Source of the DNA: Ilex aquifolium
Taxonomy: Eukaryota > Streptophyta > Magnoliopsida > Aquifoliales > Aquifoliaceae
Length of the DNA: 64,000 bases
Direction: 5' to 3'
Assembly: GCA_951799425.1 (NCBI GenBank)
Contig: OX637405.1
Location: forward strand, 28,436,635 to 28,500,634
Part shown: positions 47,926-60,035 of the stretch, piece after piece
Numbering within the stretch: the stretch's first letter is position 1
Layout: every line of letters starts with the position of its first letter
The notes under the pieces: generated by a model
The model's input: the letters and a program-made list of their open reading frames with translations, nothing else
Told to the model about the DNA's origin: nothing
Databases searched by the model: none
Position numbers and translations under genes: made by a program

Positions 47926-49064
47926 ATGTCTAGCTGTGGATCAAGCTGTACCTGTGGCTCCGACTGCAAGTGCGGCAGTGGCTGTGGAGGGTAAGGCTTC
48001 TTTCTCAAATTTTTTTTTTCCAGCTATGTTTGGTTCCCGAGAAAAAGAATAGACTTGAAAAGTTTTCGGTATGAAGCTTTTTGTTTTATCTTCCATACTC
48101 TTGTTTGTGTAATTGGCAATTTTACGGTACCGAAAATTACAACTGGATCGATCATAAATTACTCTGTTTTAACTTTTTCTTTTGCGATTTGTAATTTTGG
48201 AACTATAGATGAGTTAAGTACTTTTTACAAAAAAAAGTGTGTTGACCTTAAAATTCGGAATCAATCTTATTATTGTTAGGATTGTTAAGCCAAGTAACTA
48301 CTCAAAAAATTAATGATTGATTGAGGGGAAGGGTTGATTCCAAAATCATATTTTATCATAATCTCGTCAGATTAAATTGTAATTTCACTCTTTCTTTTCT
48401 AACTTTGGATGAGTTTGTCAATTGTGTCGAGTGAGATGAGTTTGTGTCAAAAAAAAAACTTCACACATACCCGGTTGATTTATTAGTTCGTGTGTAACGA
48501 ATCGTGTTATATTCGGTTCGTTTTGTGTATTAATTGTGTATAACTGATATATAAATAAGTCGTGTTGTGTATTTTATCTGATTGGTTTCATTTATACCTG
48601 ATTCATTTATTAATCGTGTCGTGTCGAATCCACTCGTTTACTATACTGGTGGTTTAAGGAAGACCTAAACTCTCTAATTTCATATCGTGTTAACGGGTCG
48701 TGTGATATTTTGACACCCTAATTTGGATATAATATCAGAAATTAACTCGGGTAGTGTAGTCTTTTTAAGTCTTAACCCCCAACATCTGAGCAAATTTGTG
48801 GAAAATGGGTTGCAGAAGCAAGATGTACCCTGACATGAGCTACTCCGAGAGCACAACAACTGAGACCCTCATTGTTGGTGTTGCACCCCAGAAGATGTAT
48901 GTTTTCTTCATAATTTTTTTATTTTTTTTAATTTTTGCCCATAAAATGTTGTAATTTTTTTCATTTTTAACAGATATTCTGAGGGATCTGAGATGGGTGT
49001 GAGTGCTGAGAATGGATGCAAGTGTGGAGCCAACTGCACCTGTGATCCTTGCAATTGCAAATGA
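47926..49064 (+). CDS. MT2: Type-2-like metallothionein, 3 exons, 78 aa
   Basis: A cytosolic cysteine-rich metal-binding protein (Cu, Zn, Cd) that also buffers oxidative stress. Exons: 47926-47990, 48816-48896 and 48974-49064, all GT-AG and in frame. The N-terminal domain has Cys at 4, 8, 10, 14, 16 and 20 ([13 protein letters not shown]). The linker [20 protein letters not shown] is typical of type 2. The C-terminal domain [14 protein letters not shown] has six Cys. Type 2 proteins usually carry eight N-terminal Cys; here residue 3 (usually the first of a CC pair) and residue 23 (after CGG) are Ser. Length is normal. A TATA/G-box promoter and AATAAA flank it, so the gene is probably functional. 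Confidence 0.93.
48450..48725. repeat. Probable transposon-derived segment in metallothionein intron 1
   Basis: Repeated TCGTGT(T/G) motifs and an end reading GGTCGTGTGATATTTTGACACCCTAA (split by me from the sequence near 48697) resemble one edge of a hAT-type MITE. The other edge is not clear. Confidence 0.3.
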
Positions 49065-49215
49065 GCAAGCAAATCACACAGCCCTTAAAGCAGAGATGAT
49101 GACCTCTCTTAATATATATAAGTAGTAGTAGTAGTAATCAATAGGTGTGTCCATGGTTGTGGGGATGTAGGACAGGCTGGTGATGATCATGGTGAAGATA
49201 GGCTCTGTGCTCTGT

Positions 49216-49221
49216 AATAAA
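49216..49221 (+). terminator. Polyadenylation signal of the metallothionein gene
   Basis: AATAAA occurs 152 bases after the stop codon, in a T/G-rich context. Confidence 0.7.
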
Positions 49222-49249
49222 GTGGACATGGATGGTTTCATGGTTGCTT

Positions 49250-51540
49250 TGTGTCTTTGTGTTTTTGTATAAATGTTTTCAGTTATGGATGATGATGAGA
49301 GTCTCTGCTTGTAATGGGTAATTGTGTAAGATGGAGTAGTTGAATGGATTGAAACTCCTTTATTCTGCTAGAAGAAATATCTTTCTTTCCTAATCTTTGC
49401 ACTATGGGGGTATGAATATGGTTTTGGCTCTCAAGCTGCAGCTTTAATATCTTTTTTTCCTATTTTTAAAGCATATCATCTATCATTAATGAGAATTTTA
49501 TTTGTAATTACGATGAATGATTCATCAAGGAAAACAAAGAAAAATAGTGAGGAACTTCAAAAGGGGATCAATGAATTAGAATATAGAAAATGAAATGCAT
49601 TGTGTATGAACAATAAACGAACTTCAAGGGTAGTTTAAATAATAATAAGAACGAGCTGTAAATTTAGATGTTCCGAGTTTAAATATTAAAAATATTTTTT
49701 ATATAGGTTATAATATTTCAAGAATTATCAAAATTTAAATTTTGTGACTTTTTTTTTAAATAGAAGTGTTGAAGTTGTCATCTGATAAAAAAAAAAAAAA
49801 ACTAATAAGGTGTTTGACATAGGTTGCAACTTGGAAGTCAATGGAGCAGAGTTTTTGCCGTGTGGGGTTTGTTTTGAAAAGGAAAGGCAGTTTTTGTTTT
49901 GACACATAGCGTACGAGTTAAATTTGGAGGTTTCTAGATTTAGATATAATTAGTATTATTAATTCAAGAGGATCGATACGAATGTTTTTGTTAGGTTTCG
50001 TACGAGACTACTACTTTGTTTTTTTGGTTTTTTTTTTTCTCCTTATTTCAAACAAGCTCTTTTTGTTGTATCAAGTAATCTCATCTGATTGAGTCGAAAC
50101 CTCAACCGATTAAGTCATAGCTTATGTTATAATATAGTAAATATATATTCATCTAATATTACAGTTATGAATTTAAATTCTCAATTTATAAAAGCATGTC
50201 AAAAAGGCCCTTTTTTTTGGACCATGAATTTGGGATGAAGATAGTCAATTTGGCTATCTCATCTGAGACTAAAAGCCTCTTTACGAGGTGAAGGAGAGAG
50301 AATTTCTCCCGGATTGAAACAAAAAAAGATTCCAAGCACGTCTGGTCAAAGTCTATCTTGTCTTTATCACGAGCCATTTTCCTTGGCTAACAATAATGAA
50401 AGTTTTGCACATATCCGCGGGTTCTTTTTAAGATTGATCCAATTTTTATCTATTTTAATCCAATAATATAAAATTCATCTTAAATCTTTTTCTCTCAAAA
50501 AATCTTCTTTGTACGATCATCAATATTAAACTTCACTAATCCACATCTACCTCTCTTTTTTCTCTCCCCTACATATCTCTTATTTTTTCTCTATACACTT
50601 TAAGTTTAAATTGCGTAATTAAAGAAAAGAAAAAAAATTACTATTTAAAATATAAATGTTTAACTTACTCAATTTTTAGTATTGTAAAATATATTTAGGC
50701 ACGTATTATTGTTAGTATGTATATGCTGCAAGTGTCTCTTGACATTTTAGAAGTCCATTATTTCCCAGAGAGTAGCCCATGAAGATAAAGGAATGTATGT
50801 TTTTTTTTTTTTTTTGCTGTTCTGGGCATGTAAAAAGTTGATAAATACAAAGTGCGTATAAACTAATCCGAAGACTCCCGACCGTTAAACTAAAAACAAA
50901 AAGGTCGACAAATAGTGGATCTGCCACAGATGCGTATGGGCACAAATATTTGATGATAATAGTTGACAGATAAAATGTAGAATTGTAAGAAGTTTTGTGA
51001 TTCATGCCTTCTTGAATATTATGGCCTCTTGGGCGGAATTGCACTTTGTATTCTGAAAGGTTTAAGAATTCTTATATTATATTTTTAAAGATTAAATTTT
51101 AAGGACTAAGCTTCACCCAGTACGTAACTCGATTTTTTGCACAAAGGACCCTAGCATACAGAATACAAAAGAAGGTCATTAGAGTGTTTTGATTGTTCCA
51201 TTAGTTTCAGTTACTCTTTTCATCAACATCAATGGAGTTGTTTTTGACGGAATAAGAAACGAAAACCGACGGAAAGATCACATTGCAACACTTTTAATAA
51301 ATTTTGTATACAATATAAAAAATTTAACTTTTTAAGATACAAAATAAAACATCTTAAATCTTTCGACGTACAAAATAAAATTCTTCCGACCCCTTGTCCT
51401 TTTAATTTAAAGCATGTTTTCATATAATTGAGATCTTTTTTTGTGGTAATTATTATTTATATGATCATTATCAAATGTCATGTCATGTGTATTTGGCAAC
51501 TATGATAAATAAGGTTTCATATTATTAATACCTATTTATT
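49250..51540. other. Gene-free intergenic DNA
   Basis: Only short spurious frames, poly(A/T) runs (49788, 50798) and AT-rich sequence. Confidence 0.55.
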
Positions 51541-51806
51541 ATGTGAGATGTTGAACAAGTCGTGGTTGTTGATGGGTTTACGTGTTAGTCAAACCACTCC
51601 TTTCATTAATGAGCAAGCATGCTAGGGAGATGGTTATACCCACACATTGTCTCACTCTTTACTTGTTAGATCTACACATATCTATGAGTCGGCTAAAGTG
51701 ATTCTCTACATACACTATATACAAAGTATTTATTTGTGTGGTGAGAGAAGATGTAGTGGTTAGATGTCATTTTCTAACATAAAGATATGTATTTTCATGT
51801 GCATAT

Positions 51807-52378
51807 TGATGATGTACAAATCGGTTTTCGTGCAAGTTCAACAGTCAAGAAGGTGAATAGGTATAATCAATGTGCAGTAAACAAACAATCAATGACCAAA
51901 ATAGCAAATAAAATATCAACACAGAGGTTTATAGTGGTTCGGCCGTGGCCTACGTCCACTTTGAATGGCAGCGGTGGCCTTGGTGTTCTTTATTAATGAA
52001 TAATCGTCATCGGAGGATTTACACCGGAGAGCTACAGTGCTTTGAGGGAGAGAGGGACAACAATGTTGTGCAAGGTAGGAGAGGAGGTCTCTTGGGAGGC
52101 GTGCCCTAAATGATGAGAGGGCTTACATTTATAGAGTTAGGGTTTAGAGGTGAGGCGGTGACGTGAGAGAGGGGTTTCCTACTTTGTTTAGGTAATTATA
52201 AATTTGGTAGGGTTTCTCCGTGCGCCGCATTTCTCTCCCTCGTATTCCAATTCCTTCGGAGGAGGGCCCCAACTGAATTGGACTTGAACTTGGACTTGGT
52301 GGGTCTTCGCATGGTTGGGCTCTTCAATCGAGGTTGGACATTTTCACATAAATTGGGCTATTTGGGCTTGACCCATCA
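51807..52378. mobile_element. Solo LTR, 572 bp
   Basis: TGATGATGTACAAA...GACCCATCA with the perfect 5-bp duplication CATAT on both sides (51802-51806, 52379-52383). Same family as 27833-29444. It sits inside the copia LTR region. Confidence 0.88.
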
Positions 52379-52488
52379 CATATAAAACATGCACTTTGTA
52401 AGGTGAATGTAAGATTGTACAAAGTAATCTTACGGAAAAACTCTTGGCTTGAGTGTGTACCTTGTATCTCTATTTTGCCCTATCTTTC

Positions 52489-52499
52489 ATGGTATCAAA
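52489..52499 (+). other. Copia primer binding site (initiator tRNA-Met)
   Basis: TGGTATCAAAG directly follows ...CTTTCA, the probable 3' edge of the copia 5' LTR. One base differs from the usual TGGTATCAGAG. Confidence 0.75.
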
Positions 52500-52557
52500 G
52501 TCTTTCAAACAATTCTTTACTTTCTTTTATTGTGTCCTCTTTCAAGATACAATCTTC

Positions 52558-54424
52558 ATGGCATCTTCGTCTATTTCATCTAAGGTCGTGGTACCTAATA
52601 TTTCAAGTGTATCTCATTTACTTTTGATAAAACTAGATCGAGATAATTATATCTTATGGTTGACACAGTTCTTGCCTGTAATTAAAAGCAACAACTTGAT
52701 TGGTTTTGTTGAAGGAATAAAACCATGTCCAGATGAATTTTTGATTGATGATGAAAAAAATCTATAATGAATCCAGCTTATTTAGAATGGCAACAACAAG
52801 ATCAAACTATTCTAAGTTGGATCAATGTTTCTCTTAGCCCAACTGTACTATCTACAGTAGCACGATTGACCACTTCCTGTGCGTGTTTGGCTTTCTCTTG
52901 AAAAATGATATACATCTTAATCTCAAACTAGAATTCTTCACCTGAAGAATGAATTGCAAAATACCCGACGAGGAGATTTATCCATTAGTGATTTTATTGA
53001 CAAAATCACGCATATTGCCGATAATTTGGCCCTTGTCGAAAAATCAGTTGATGATGATGATTTAGCTACTCTGATTATGAATAATGTTGGACCTTCCTAT
53101 GAGGTCACAGTGAATTTTGCACAAGCATGAGATACTCTAATATAATCTCATTGCCCTCCTATTAAGTATTGAAATAAGGCTCAAGGCACATGACTAATTG
53201 CCAGTAGAATCAACCCACACTGCTCTTTACGCACAAAAACCAGTTTCACCCTGTCAAGGAAGTAGACATAGTCGAGGTCGCGGCCGAAGTCATGGCAATT
53301 TCATGAATCAGGGGTCTCCTACTCCACATCCAAATAAAACACCACAAAATACCTCCAATCATGAATCATGATCTTTTTCCTTCAACAATCGTAGCCCTTC
53401 TTGCCAGATATGTGGACGTAATGGACACTCTGCCATAAATTGCTATCATCGTATGGATCATTCCTATGAAGGACGTGTCCCTACCAAACAACTTGCAGCC
53501 ATGGTTGCTTCTTCTCAAATCTGTTCTGACAATCAAACTTGGCACACTGATAGTGCTGCTTCGAACTATATCACCTCTGATCTTGCAAATTTAGACATCC
53601 ATAATGAGTACTCAGGCATCCCCTTCCTTATCCACTGAACCGTTGTCTTTGATTCATTCCGATATTTGGACATCTCCCTGTTATTCTATTAAGGACTCTA
53701 AGTATTACTTGCTTTGATGACTATTCCAAGTACTCCTGGATTTTTCCCATGTGATTTAAACATGAAACTCTTTCTTATTTTATTAAGTTCAAATCTTATG
53801 TTGAAAATCTATTTAGATGTCATATTAAGACTTTACAAACCAATGGGGGTAATGAGTACGGTAATATCAATCACAATAATGAGTTTCATCGATTTCTCAA
53901 CAGTCATGGCATATTCCATTAGTTGTCTTGTCCACACACTCTTGAACAAAATAGTGTTGCTAAACAAACACATAGACATATTGTGGACACTGCACTGACA
54001 CTCTTGGCACAAGCTGGTCTTCCTTCTTCATATTGGGTAAATGCTTGTAATACTATAGTTTATCTTATCAACCGTCTTCCTAGTAGGGTCCTGAATAATA
54101 TTTCTCCTTATGACAAACTTTTAAACGATGTTCTGATTATCGTTTTCTACGTTCTTTTGGTTGTGCTTGTTTTTCATATTTGTGTCCTCATAATCACAAT
54201 AAGTTGGAATTTCATTCTAAACAATACATTTTCTTGGGTTATTCTCTTAACCATCGGGGATATCAAAATTTAGACACAACCAATGGACGAGTTTATTTAT
54301 CGTGTCATGTGATTTTCAATGAATCTAGTTTTCCATTCAAGTCACTCGTGGCCACCTCGCTCTTGCCAACGGATACATCTTCACTAGTGTTATTTACATC
54401 ACAATCCATGTCATCTTCTGCTAC
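52558..54424 (+). pseudogene. Copia gag, protease and integrase remnant
   Basis: The gag frame starts MASSSISSKVVVPN and keeps LDRDNYILWLTQFLP of the UBN2/gag fold before a stop near 52765. Gag-like text continues with stops to about 53200. A CCHC knuckle CQICGRNGHSAINC lies at 53403-53444. The protease has TWHTDSAASNYIT (DSA in place of D-S/T-G-A). The integrase core follows at about 53640-54300 with TNGGNEY (Asp to Asn at a catalytic site) and ALTLLAQAGLPSSYWVNA. At least five stops or frame changes make it non-functional. It stops at the hAT insertion. Confidence 0.85.
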
Positions 54425-54671
54425 CAGGGGCGGAGCCAGGAATTTATTCTAGGGTGGGTACACTCTAACTATAAGACTTAATTTTTTCCTCAAATAGATA
54501 AAAATAATGTGATACATTTATATTTTTAGCATTATAAAGGTTAAGTAAAAATTTATTAAACACAAAAAGGCCAAAAACAAATGTACATAACATAGTCTAT
54601 GCAAACAAAAAATAACAAAAAAGGGCAAAGTACAACCCTTAACAAAAAAAAATGGAGCTAATTACAACTAT

Positions 54672-56863
54672 TTACAATTGACCCCGATGAGTTTTCATAT
54701 TTTGAAAACGTTTCATGATAACTTCATTATTGATGCCATAGAAAATGTATTTCTCTACATAAGTAATCAAGCTATATGTCATCCATTGATCTCCCATTCA
54801 ATTACGCAACTTAGTCTTCACAATTTTTATTGTTGAAAATGCTCTCTCGACTGTGGCTGTCGCAATTGGTAATATCAACGCTAAAGTCACAAGTAAGTAA
54901 ACAAACGGATATACCACATCCTTTTTATCTCAACCATTTTTTGAGCAATATCACTAATCCCTAAGAGATTTGTCAATGCTAGATCGCACATCAAAAATAA
55001 AATTGCCAAGTTGGTCAAAATGTCTCATGAACTCTAGTGAAGAAAATTCATTCAGATAAAACTCGACAAGACTATTCAACTTTTTCTTGTCAAAGCAGAG
55101 AAGGAATCAGATAGACTTAGACACACAACACAAAGAAGCAACTCAGCGTTTAACTCAGTGAAACGATCATTTAACTCTTGAAGTTGCATATCAATGACAA
55201 CATAAAATAGCTCGACTTGATAATGATGTAAGTATGTCATTTGAGCATTTCGCCTTGATCGCCCTCGAGTTTGAAAAGTATCATCCATATCTGGAACAAC
55301 TATTTCATGTTTGTCACAAAAAGAAGAAACTTCATCAAATAAAGAACCTCACTCAGTATCCCTCATCATTTGGAGTGGTTGCTTGGATACTTGAAGTAAC
55401 CTCATGGCATTTACAATATCTTGATCTTTCCTTTATAATGCCTGTGACATTCATTTGTGATTCTCAATATTCTTCTCATCAAATGAAGATTGAATATAAA
55501 TTCAAAAGATTGCAACAAGTCCACCAGAACATTTGATTCCCCTCTTTGTTCAGCATTTGAACCATCATTTGAAATCATATCAAGCACATCAATCACTGAT
55601 GAGAACAAATCAATACAATTAATCAAAGCATTATAATGTGAACCCCAACGAGTATCAGAAGAAAGTTTAAGACTAATTTCTTGGTTTAAGCCTTGCCCAC
55701 TTGGAAGCTCCCCATTATTAATTGAGTGCTTCAACCACTCTAATACTGTGTTTTTCCCGAAGAATAACTCAGCGTTTGCACGAGGCTCCAACAATATTCA
55801 CCACATTACTAATCAAAGTGAAGAGCATGGCGATTTGTTTATAATTTTTGGCCACAACCACAAGAGCTAATTGCAATTGATGAGCAAAGCAATGAATATA
55901 ATATGCACATGGGTTCTCCTTCATTATAAGCGTCTTAAGACCATTGAACTCACCTTGCATATTACTTGCTCTATCATAACCTTGTCCAGGCAATCTAGAC
56001 AAGCTCAACCCATATCTTGAAAATAAGTCTTCAATTTCTGCCTTAAGTGAGAGAGCACTTGTATTCGCAACATGTTCAAACCTTATAAGGCGTTCAATTG
56101 CATGTCCTTTCTTATCCACATACCGCAATATATAGCCATTTGTTCCTTTGTTGATATATCTCAAGATTCATCAACAAGAACAGAAAAAAGTGCATTACCA
56201 TGTCTTTTTGAATATCAAGTGCCATAAACTTAAGATTTTTAGGAGCATTTTTCAATGCAACGGCTTTGACATCCTCATTGTGATCAGAAAGAAACCTCAG
56301 AAGTTCAAGAAAATTTCCTTAATTACTTGAACTCTCCAATTCATCTGAATACTTTGCTTTTAGTTTAGTAAATTTTGGCATTTTCTCCAAGCTTGGTTGT
56401 GAGAACTATTGAAACTTCCTACATGAGTTTGAAGCTTATCATTCCTCTTCTAATTTGAAAAGTCTTCACTGACAATGGAATTACCACCCGATTGTTCTCC
56501 AATACCAGGCTTAAAAAGATAACTACATAGACAAAATGCAGCATCTTTTGCTATGCTATACTCAAGCCAATTACTAAATTGAGAAAACCATGCCTTGTTG
56601 AACCTTCGTGGCTTTATACCAAATTTTGTTTGTGAAAAGTTATGGTCCAGAGGTTGACAAGGACCCCTTTGTAGATATCCTCGACGAATTTGATCTCGAT
56701 CATTAAAATTATAATCTATAATTTGATGTCGTAAACTTGGGTTCGAGAGAAGATCATTCAAGTAAATTTCAACGCGACTTTGTTTTGAAGAATTAAAATC
56801 ACTATCTATTTTTGTAGAAAATGTTGATTCAAACTTTGACTTTCTTTTAAAGTATTTCTCCAT
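54672..56863 (-). pseudogene. hAT transposase pseudogene (TTF zinc finger, dimerisation domain)
   Basis: It starts MEKYFKRKSKFES. The TTF-type region reads YLQRGPCQPLDHNF and FNKAWFSQFSNWLEYS, then a stop replaces Trp before KRNDKLQTHVGSFNSSHNQA. The core has RLPGQGYDRASNMQGEFNGL, CFAHQLQLALV and SSDTRWGSHYNAL in separate frames. The C-terminal dimerisation domain TATVERAFSTIKIVKTKLRN is followed by a stop and then MGDQWM. Several frame changes are needed, so it is dead. Confidence 0.85.
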
Positions 56864-57292
56864 TGCTGTTTAAAAAAAAAAATTAATAAGATAACGAATA
56901 TATCAACCTTATAAGCACAATAACAACTTTGTAACCAATTTATAAAAAATTCTACAAATAACAACAATTGCCTTGTCAATAGCACAATATACACATATAA
57001 CAATTGCCTTGTCAATACCACAACAGCAACAATTACCTTATCGAACAACAAAATAATACAAAAAAAATTAGAACTTAAGGAATTGAAAATAGAATTGCGT
57101 AAGATGAAGATAAGGTAGAAAAAAAAATGACAATAAATAGAGAACAACAACACATAACTTCTTACCCAAAATTATCTTGGAATATGGGCTGTTACGCAAT
57201 TGCCTTGTGAGACTCAATAGCATCAACGAAAGAATTGGAGACCTTGATTTCAAAAGTGATAGAAGTGCTTGGAGCCTTGGAGCTGTTCGAAT

Positions 57293-57869
57293 TAGGGGTG
57301 TAACTTGGGCGGGTTAACCCAATTTCAACCCGAGCCCAACCCGAAAAAATTAGGACTTGGGCTGGTGTTTTTAAAACTTGAGTTGGGTTTGAGTCAAAAA
57401 ACTTCAACCCAAATTCAATTTGGGCAGACATCAGGTTGAGCTATCGGGTTCACAGGTTGAACCCGAATTACTACTATATAAATACAATTTTATCCTAGGT
57501 TAATCTCAAATCTGCTCCTCCGCCGCGCCTCCCCCTAGACCCTCACTCTCAGTCTCAATCTCAGATCTATCTCTCACTCTCATATCTCAATTGTTGGTTG
57601 TTAATTTAGGTGAATATTATGTAATATATGTATCAGGTTTAGAACAATAAGCCTATTTTGGGCTCAACCCGAATTGAACCCGTAAAGTAATCCGAAATCA
57701 GTCCGAAATCATTAACCCGAATTCAACTCGAGCCCGCCCGAATTAAACTCGGGCAGTGCTTGGGTTAAGTCCATCAACCCAAGGTAGGGTTAGGGTTAAA
57801 TATTATATACCTAGGGTTGGGTTAGGGTTGATTGTCCAACCCACCCTACCCGCTCGAGTTGCACCCCTA
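57293..57869. mobile_element. MITE, hAT type, 577 bp
   Basis: The left terminus TAGGGGTGTAACTTGGGCGG and the complement of the right terminus, TAGGGGTGCAACTCGAGCGG, are inverted repeats. The flanks GTTCGAAT and TTTTGAAT agree at 6 of 8 bases. The body is rich in CAACCCGA/TCGGGTT repeats. It is nested in the hAT element 54425-58153. Confidence 0.75.
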
Positions 57870-58153
57870 TTTTGAATGAACATACATGACTCGATTACGT
57901 TGGAGACTCACAACACAATGTCCTAACTCCTAATTGTTTGGATGGGTTTTTTTAATGTTTCTTTGGTTCCAGATTCAAGACAAGGAATGTTTTTGTGCAT
58001 TGTGTAGTTGTTAACATATTTTATTATATTATATACATATTAGGTCCTTATTTGTTTGGGTTTAGGTGTGGATCATGTAATATATGTGGGCTTAGTTCTC
58101 TTTCTTCTTTTTTTTTTTCGGGCCACCCTGGCCCCATTGTGTCTCCGTCCTTG

Positions 58154-58519
58154 TCTACTACTCCTCCTTCATCCACATTACCACGTGAACTACTAGTCGT
58201 GTCACCAACACATCCAAAAGCTTCTCACTTATCTAATGTATCAGATCCGCCCACTTCCCTTATGCTTCCGAGTTCTTTTTCCCAACTTGATCAGTCTGTA
58301 ACGACTAACACACCTCCACCACAAATGTCATCTTCTCATATCATGATTACTTGGAGCAAAGCTTGTATTTAAGTACCCATCCCTAAGTATGCACTAATGG
58401 TATCTACTACTGCTGAACAGATTGAACCTAGTTGTTTTACTCAAGATATCAAACAAGCAGAATGGAGATCTACTATGGGTGTTGAATTTAATGCTCTCCA
58501 AAAATGTGGGACTTGGTCA
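58154..58519 (+). pseudogene. Copia region between integrase and reverse transcriptase
   Basis: Proline/serine-rich linker, then SSHIMITWSKACI, a stop, then KQAEWRSTMGVEFNALQKCG and TWSL. This matches the start of the copia reverse transcriptase domain (usual text ITRSKAG and W..AM..E..AL). The frame is cut by the MITE at TTA. Confidence 0.8.
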
Positions 58520-58522
58520 TTA

Positions 58523-59331
58523 GAGCAACTCGAACGGGAGTTGACATCAGGGGTGGCATCCCCATAACCGCTAAAATGGCACCCCAACTGCAAAAATTCG
58601 GACTCCAATGGAGGTGACATCAGAGGTGGCAAAATGACATCTAGGGTTTTGGGGTAGCATATTTGGCAACTTTAGAGAGAGAATTGAGAGGTTGCAAAAT
58701 AGCCGTTGGTGTTACTGTTCCTCTCAACGGCTACATTCAACCCAAAATTTTTATAAAACTACAGAGAGAGGAAAGGGGAAGGAGGCTTGCCTGAAAATCC
58801 CCAAATCGTTGTCGTTGGTGTACTGAATCCCCAAATCCCCAAGCTTCCCTGAACTCTTGCCGTTGGTGTACTGCTCCCTAGCAATCCGTTGGTGTACTGC
58901 AGTTGCCGTTGCAAGTTGCAGATGACGTAGGGGAAGGGGAGGAAGGGGAAGCAGACAATCTGGGGAAGGGGAAGGGGTAGGAAGCGTTTTATTTAGGGGA
59001 AGGGGTAGGCATTGTAATTTATAATTACATATGTCACCCCTGTTCTTGTTTTAATTTATAATTTGTAATTTGTTTATAATTTATGACATATTTATGTGTT
59101 TTAATTAAGGGTAATTTTATTTATTTTTTAATAAAAATTGACAAAATTTTGAATTTTGAATTTTGAATTTAATTATATTTTTTAATAAAAAATATTAAAA
59201 TATTAAAATGACACCCCATTTTGGCACCTACCATTGGAGCAGATTTATAATTCAGAGGTGCCAAAACACTGTTCAAGGTTGCAAAATAGTATTTGGCACC
59301 CCAAAAATAGCAACTCCCCTTGGAGATGCTC
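58523..59331. mobile_element. PIF/Harbinger-type MITE, 809 bp
   Basis: Perfect 3-bp duplication TTA (58520-58522, 59332-59334). Termini: GAGCAACTCGAACGGGAGTTG-like on the left (58523-58543) and GAGCATCTCCAAGGGGAGTTG-like on the complemented right (59311-59331), with strong matching. Internal GGGGAAGGGGTAGG repeats (58925-59010). No transposase. Confidence 0.8.
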
Positions 59332-59334
59332 TTA

Positions 59335-60035
59335 GAAAAACATATTCCCACCATGAATGTTCTTTCCAATAAATGGGTGTACAAGATTAAACGCAAAGCA
59401 TATGGATTTATTGAATGTTACAAAGCTCGTTTGGTTACTAATGGATTTCATCAAATGGAGGGTCTCGATTATACAGAAACATTCAGTCCAGTTGTTAAGC
59501 ACACTACTATTTGGGTTGTTCTTGCCTTTGTTGTTCACCATAAGTAGCTCATTCGACAACTTGATGTGCAAAATAACTTTCTTCATGGCAATCTCAGTGA
59601 AGAGGTTTACATGCGTCAACCTCGTGGCTTTGAGGATCCAATGTTTCCAGACCATGTGTGTCGATTGCATCGCTTTCTCTATGGTTTGAAACAGGCCAAC
59701 TCCTCGGGCTTGGTTTTAACGTTTTTCTAAGTATCTTGAAGATACTGATTATTCTCTCTTTACCTATCATCGCAAAGGGATTACCATTTTTCTCTTAATA
59801 TATGTGGATGATATTCTTCTCACCAGCAATAGTGAGGTTCACCTTATTTATTTGATTTCTAATTTAAGCTCTCATTTCTCTATGAAGGATCTTGGTCGTT
59901 TTCACTATTTTTTGGGTCTTGAATCCATCTTCACTAAGCACGGTTTGTTTTTGACTCAGTCCAAATATGCTTTGGATCTTATTAAACGAACCCAGATGAC
60001 CTCTGTCAAACCATGTTCATCCCCTGTGGCCAGTG
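59335..60035 (+). pseudogene. Copia reverse transcriptase remnant
   Basis: [35 protein letters not shown], a stop, then [20 protein letters not shown] and LYGLKQ; after a frame change, the catalytic box YVDDILLTSNS near 59800 and FLGLESIF. It ends at SSPVASV where the Athila-like element begins. Non-functional because of stops and a frameshift near 59700. Confidence 0.85.

Larger units (their letters stand above)
54425..58153 (-). mobile_element. Decayed hAT element (TTF-zinc-finger type)
   Basis: The left end is CAGGGGCGGAGCC; the right end, complemented, is CAAGGACGGAGAC (10 of 13 match). Flanks TCTGCTAC (54417-54424) and TCTACTAC (58154-58161) are an 8-bp duplication with one change. It carries a broken transposase on the minus strand and a nested MITE at 57293-57869. 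The copia frame resumes immediately after it (STTPPSSTLPRE). Confidence 0.85.
51541..60035 (+). mobile_element. Decayed Ty1/copia retrotransposon broken by several insertions
   Basis: The order is LTR region, tRNA-Met primer site, gag, zinc knuckle, protease, integrase and reverse transcriptase, all with stops and frameshifts. It is interrupted by a solo LTR (51807-52378), a hAT element (54425-58153), a MITE (58523-59331) and, at 60036, an Athila-like element. The pieces join in order once insertions are ignored. The left LTR limit is uncertain. The RNase H part and 3' LTR are not in the window. Confidence 0.85.
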
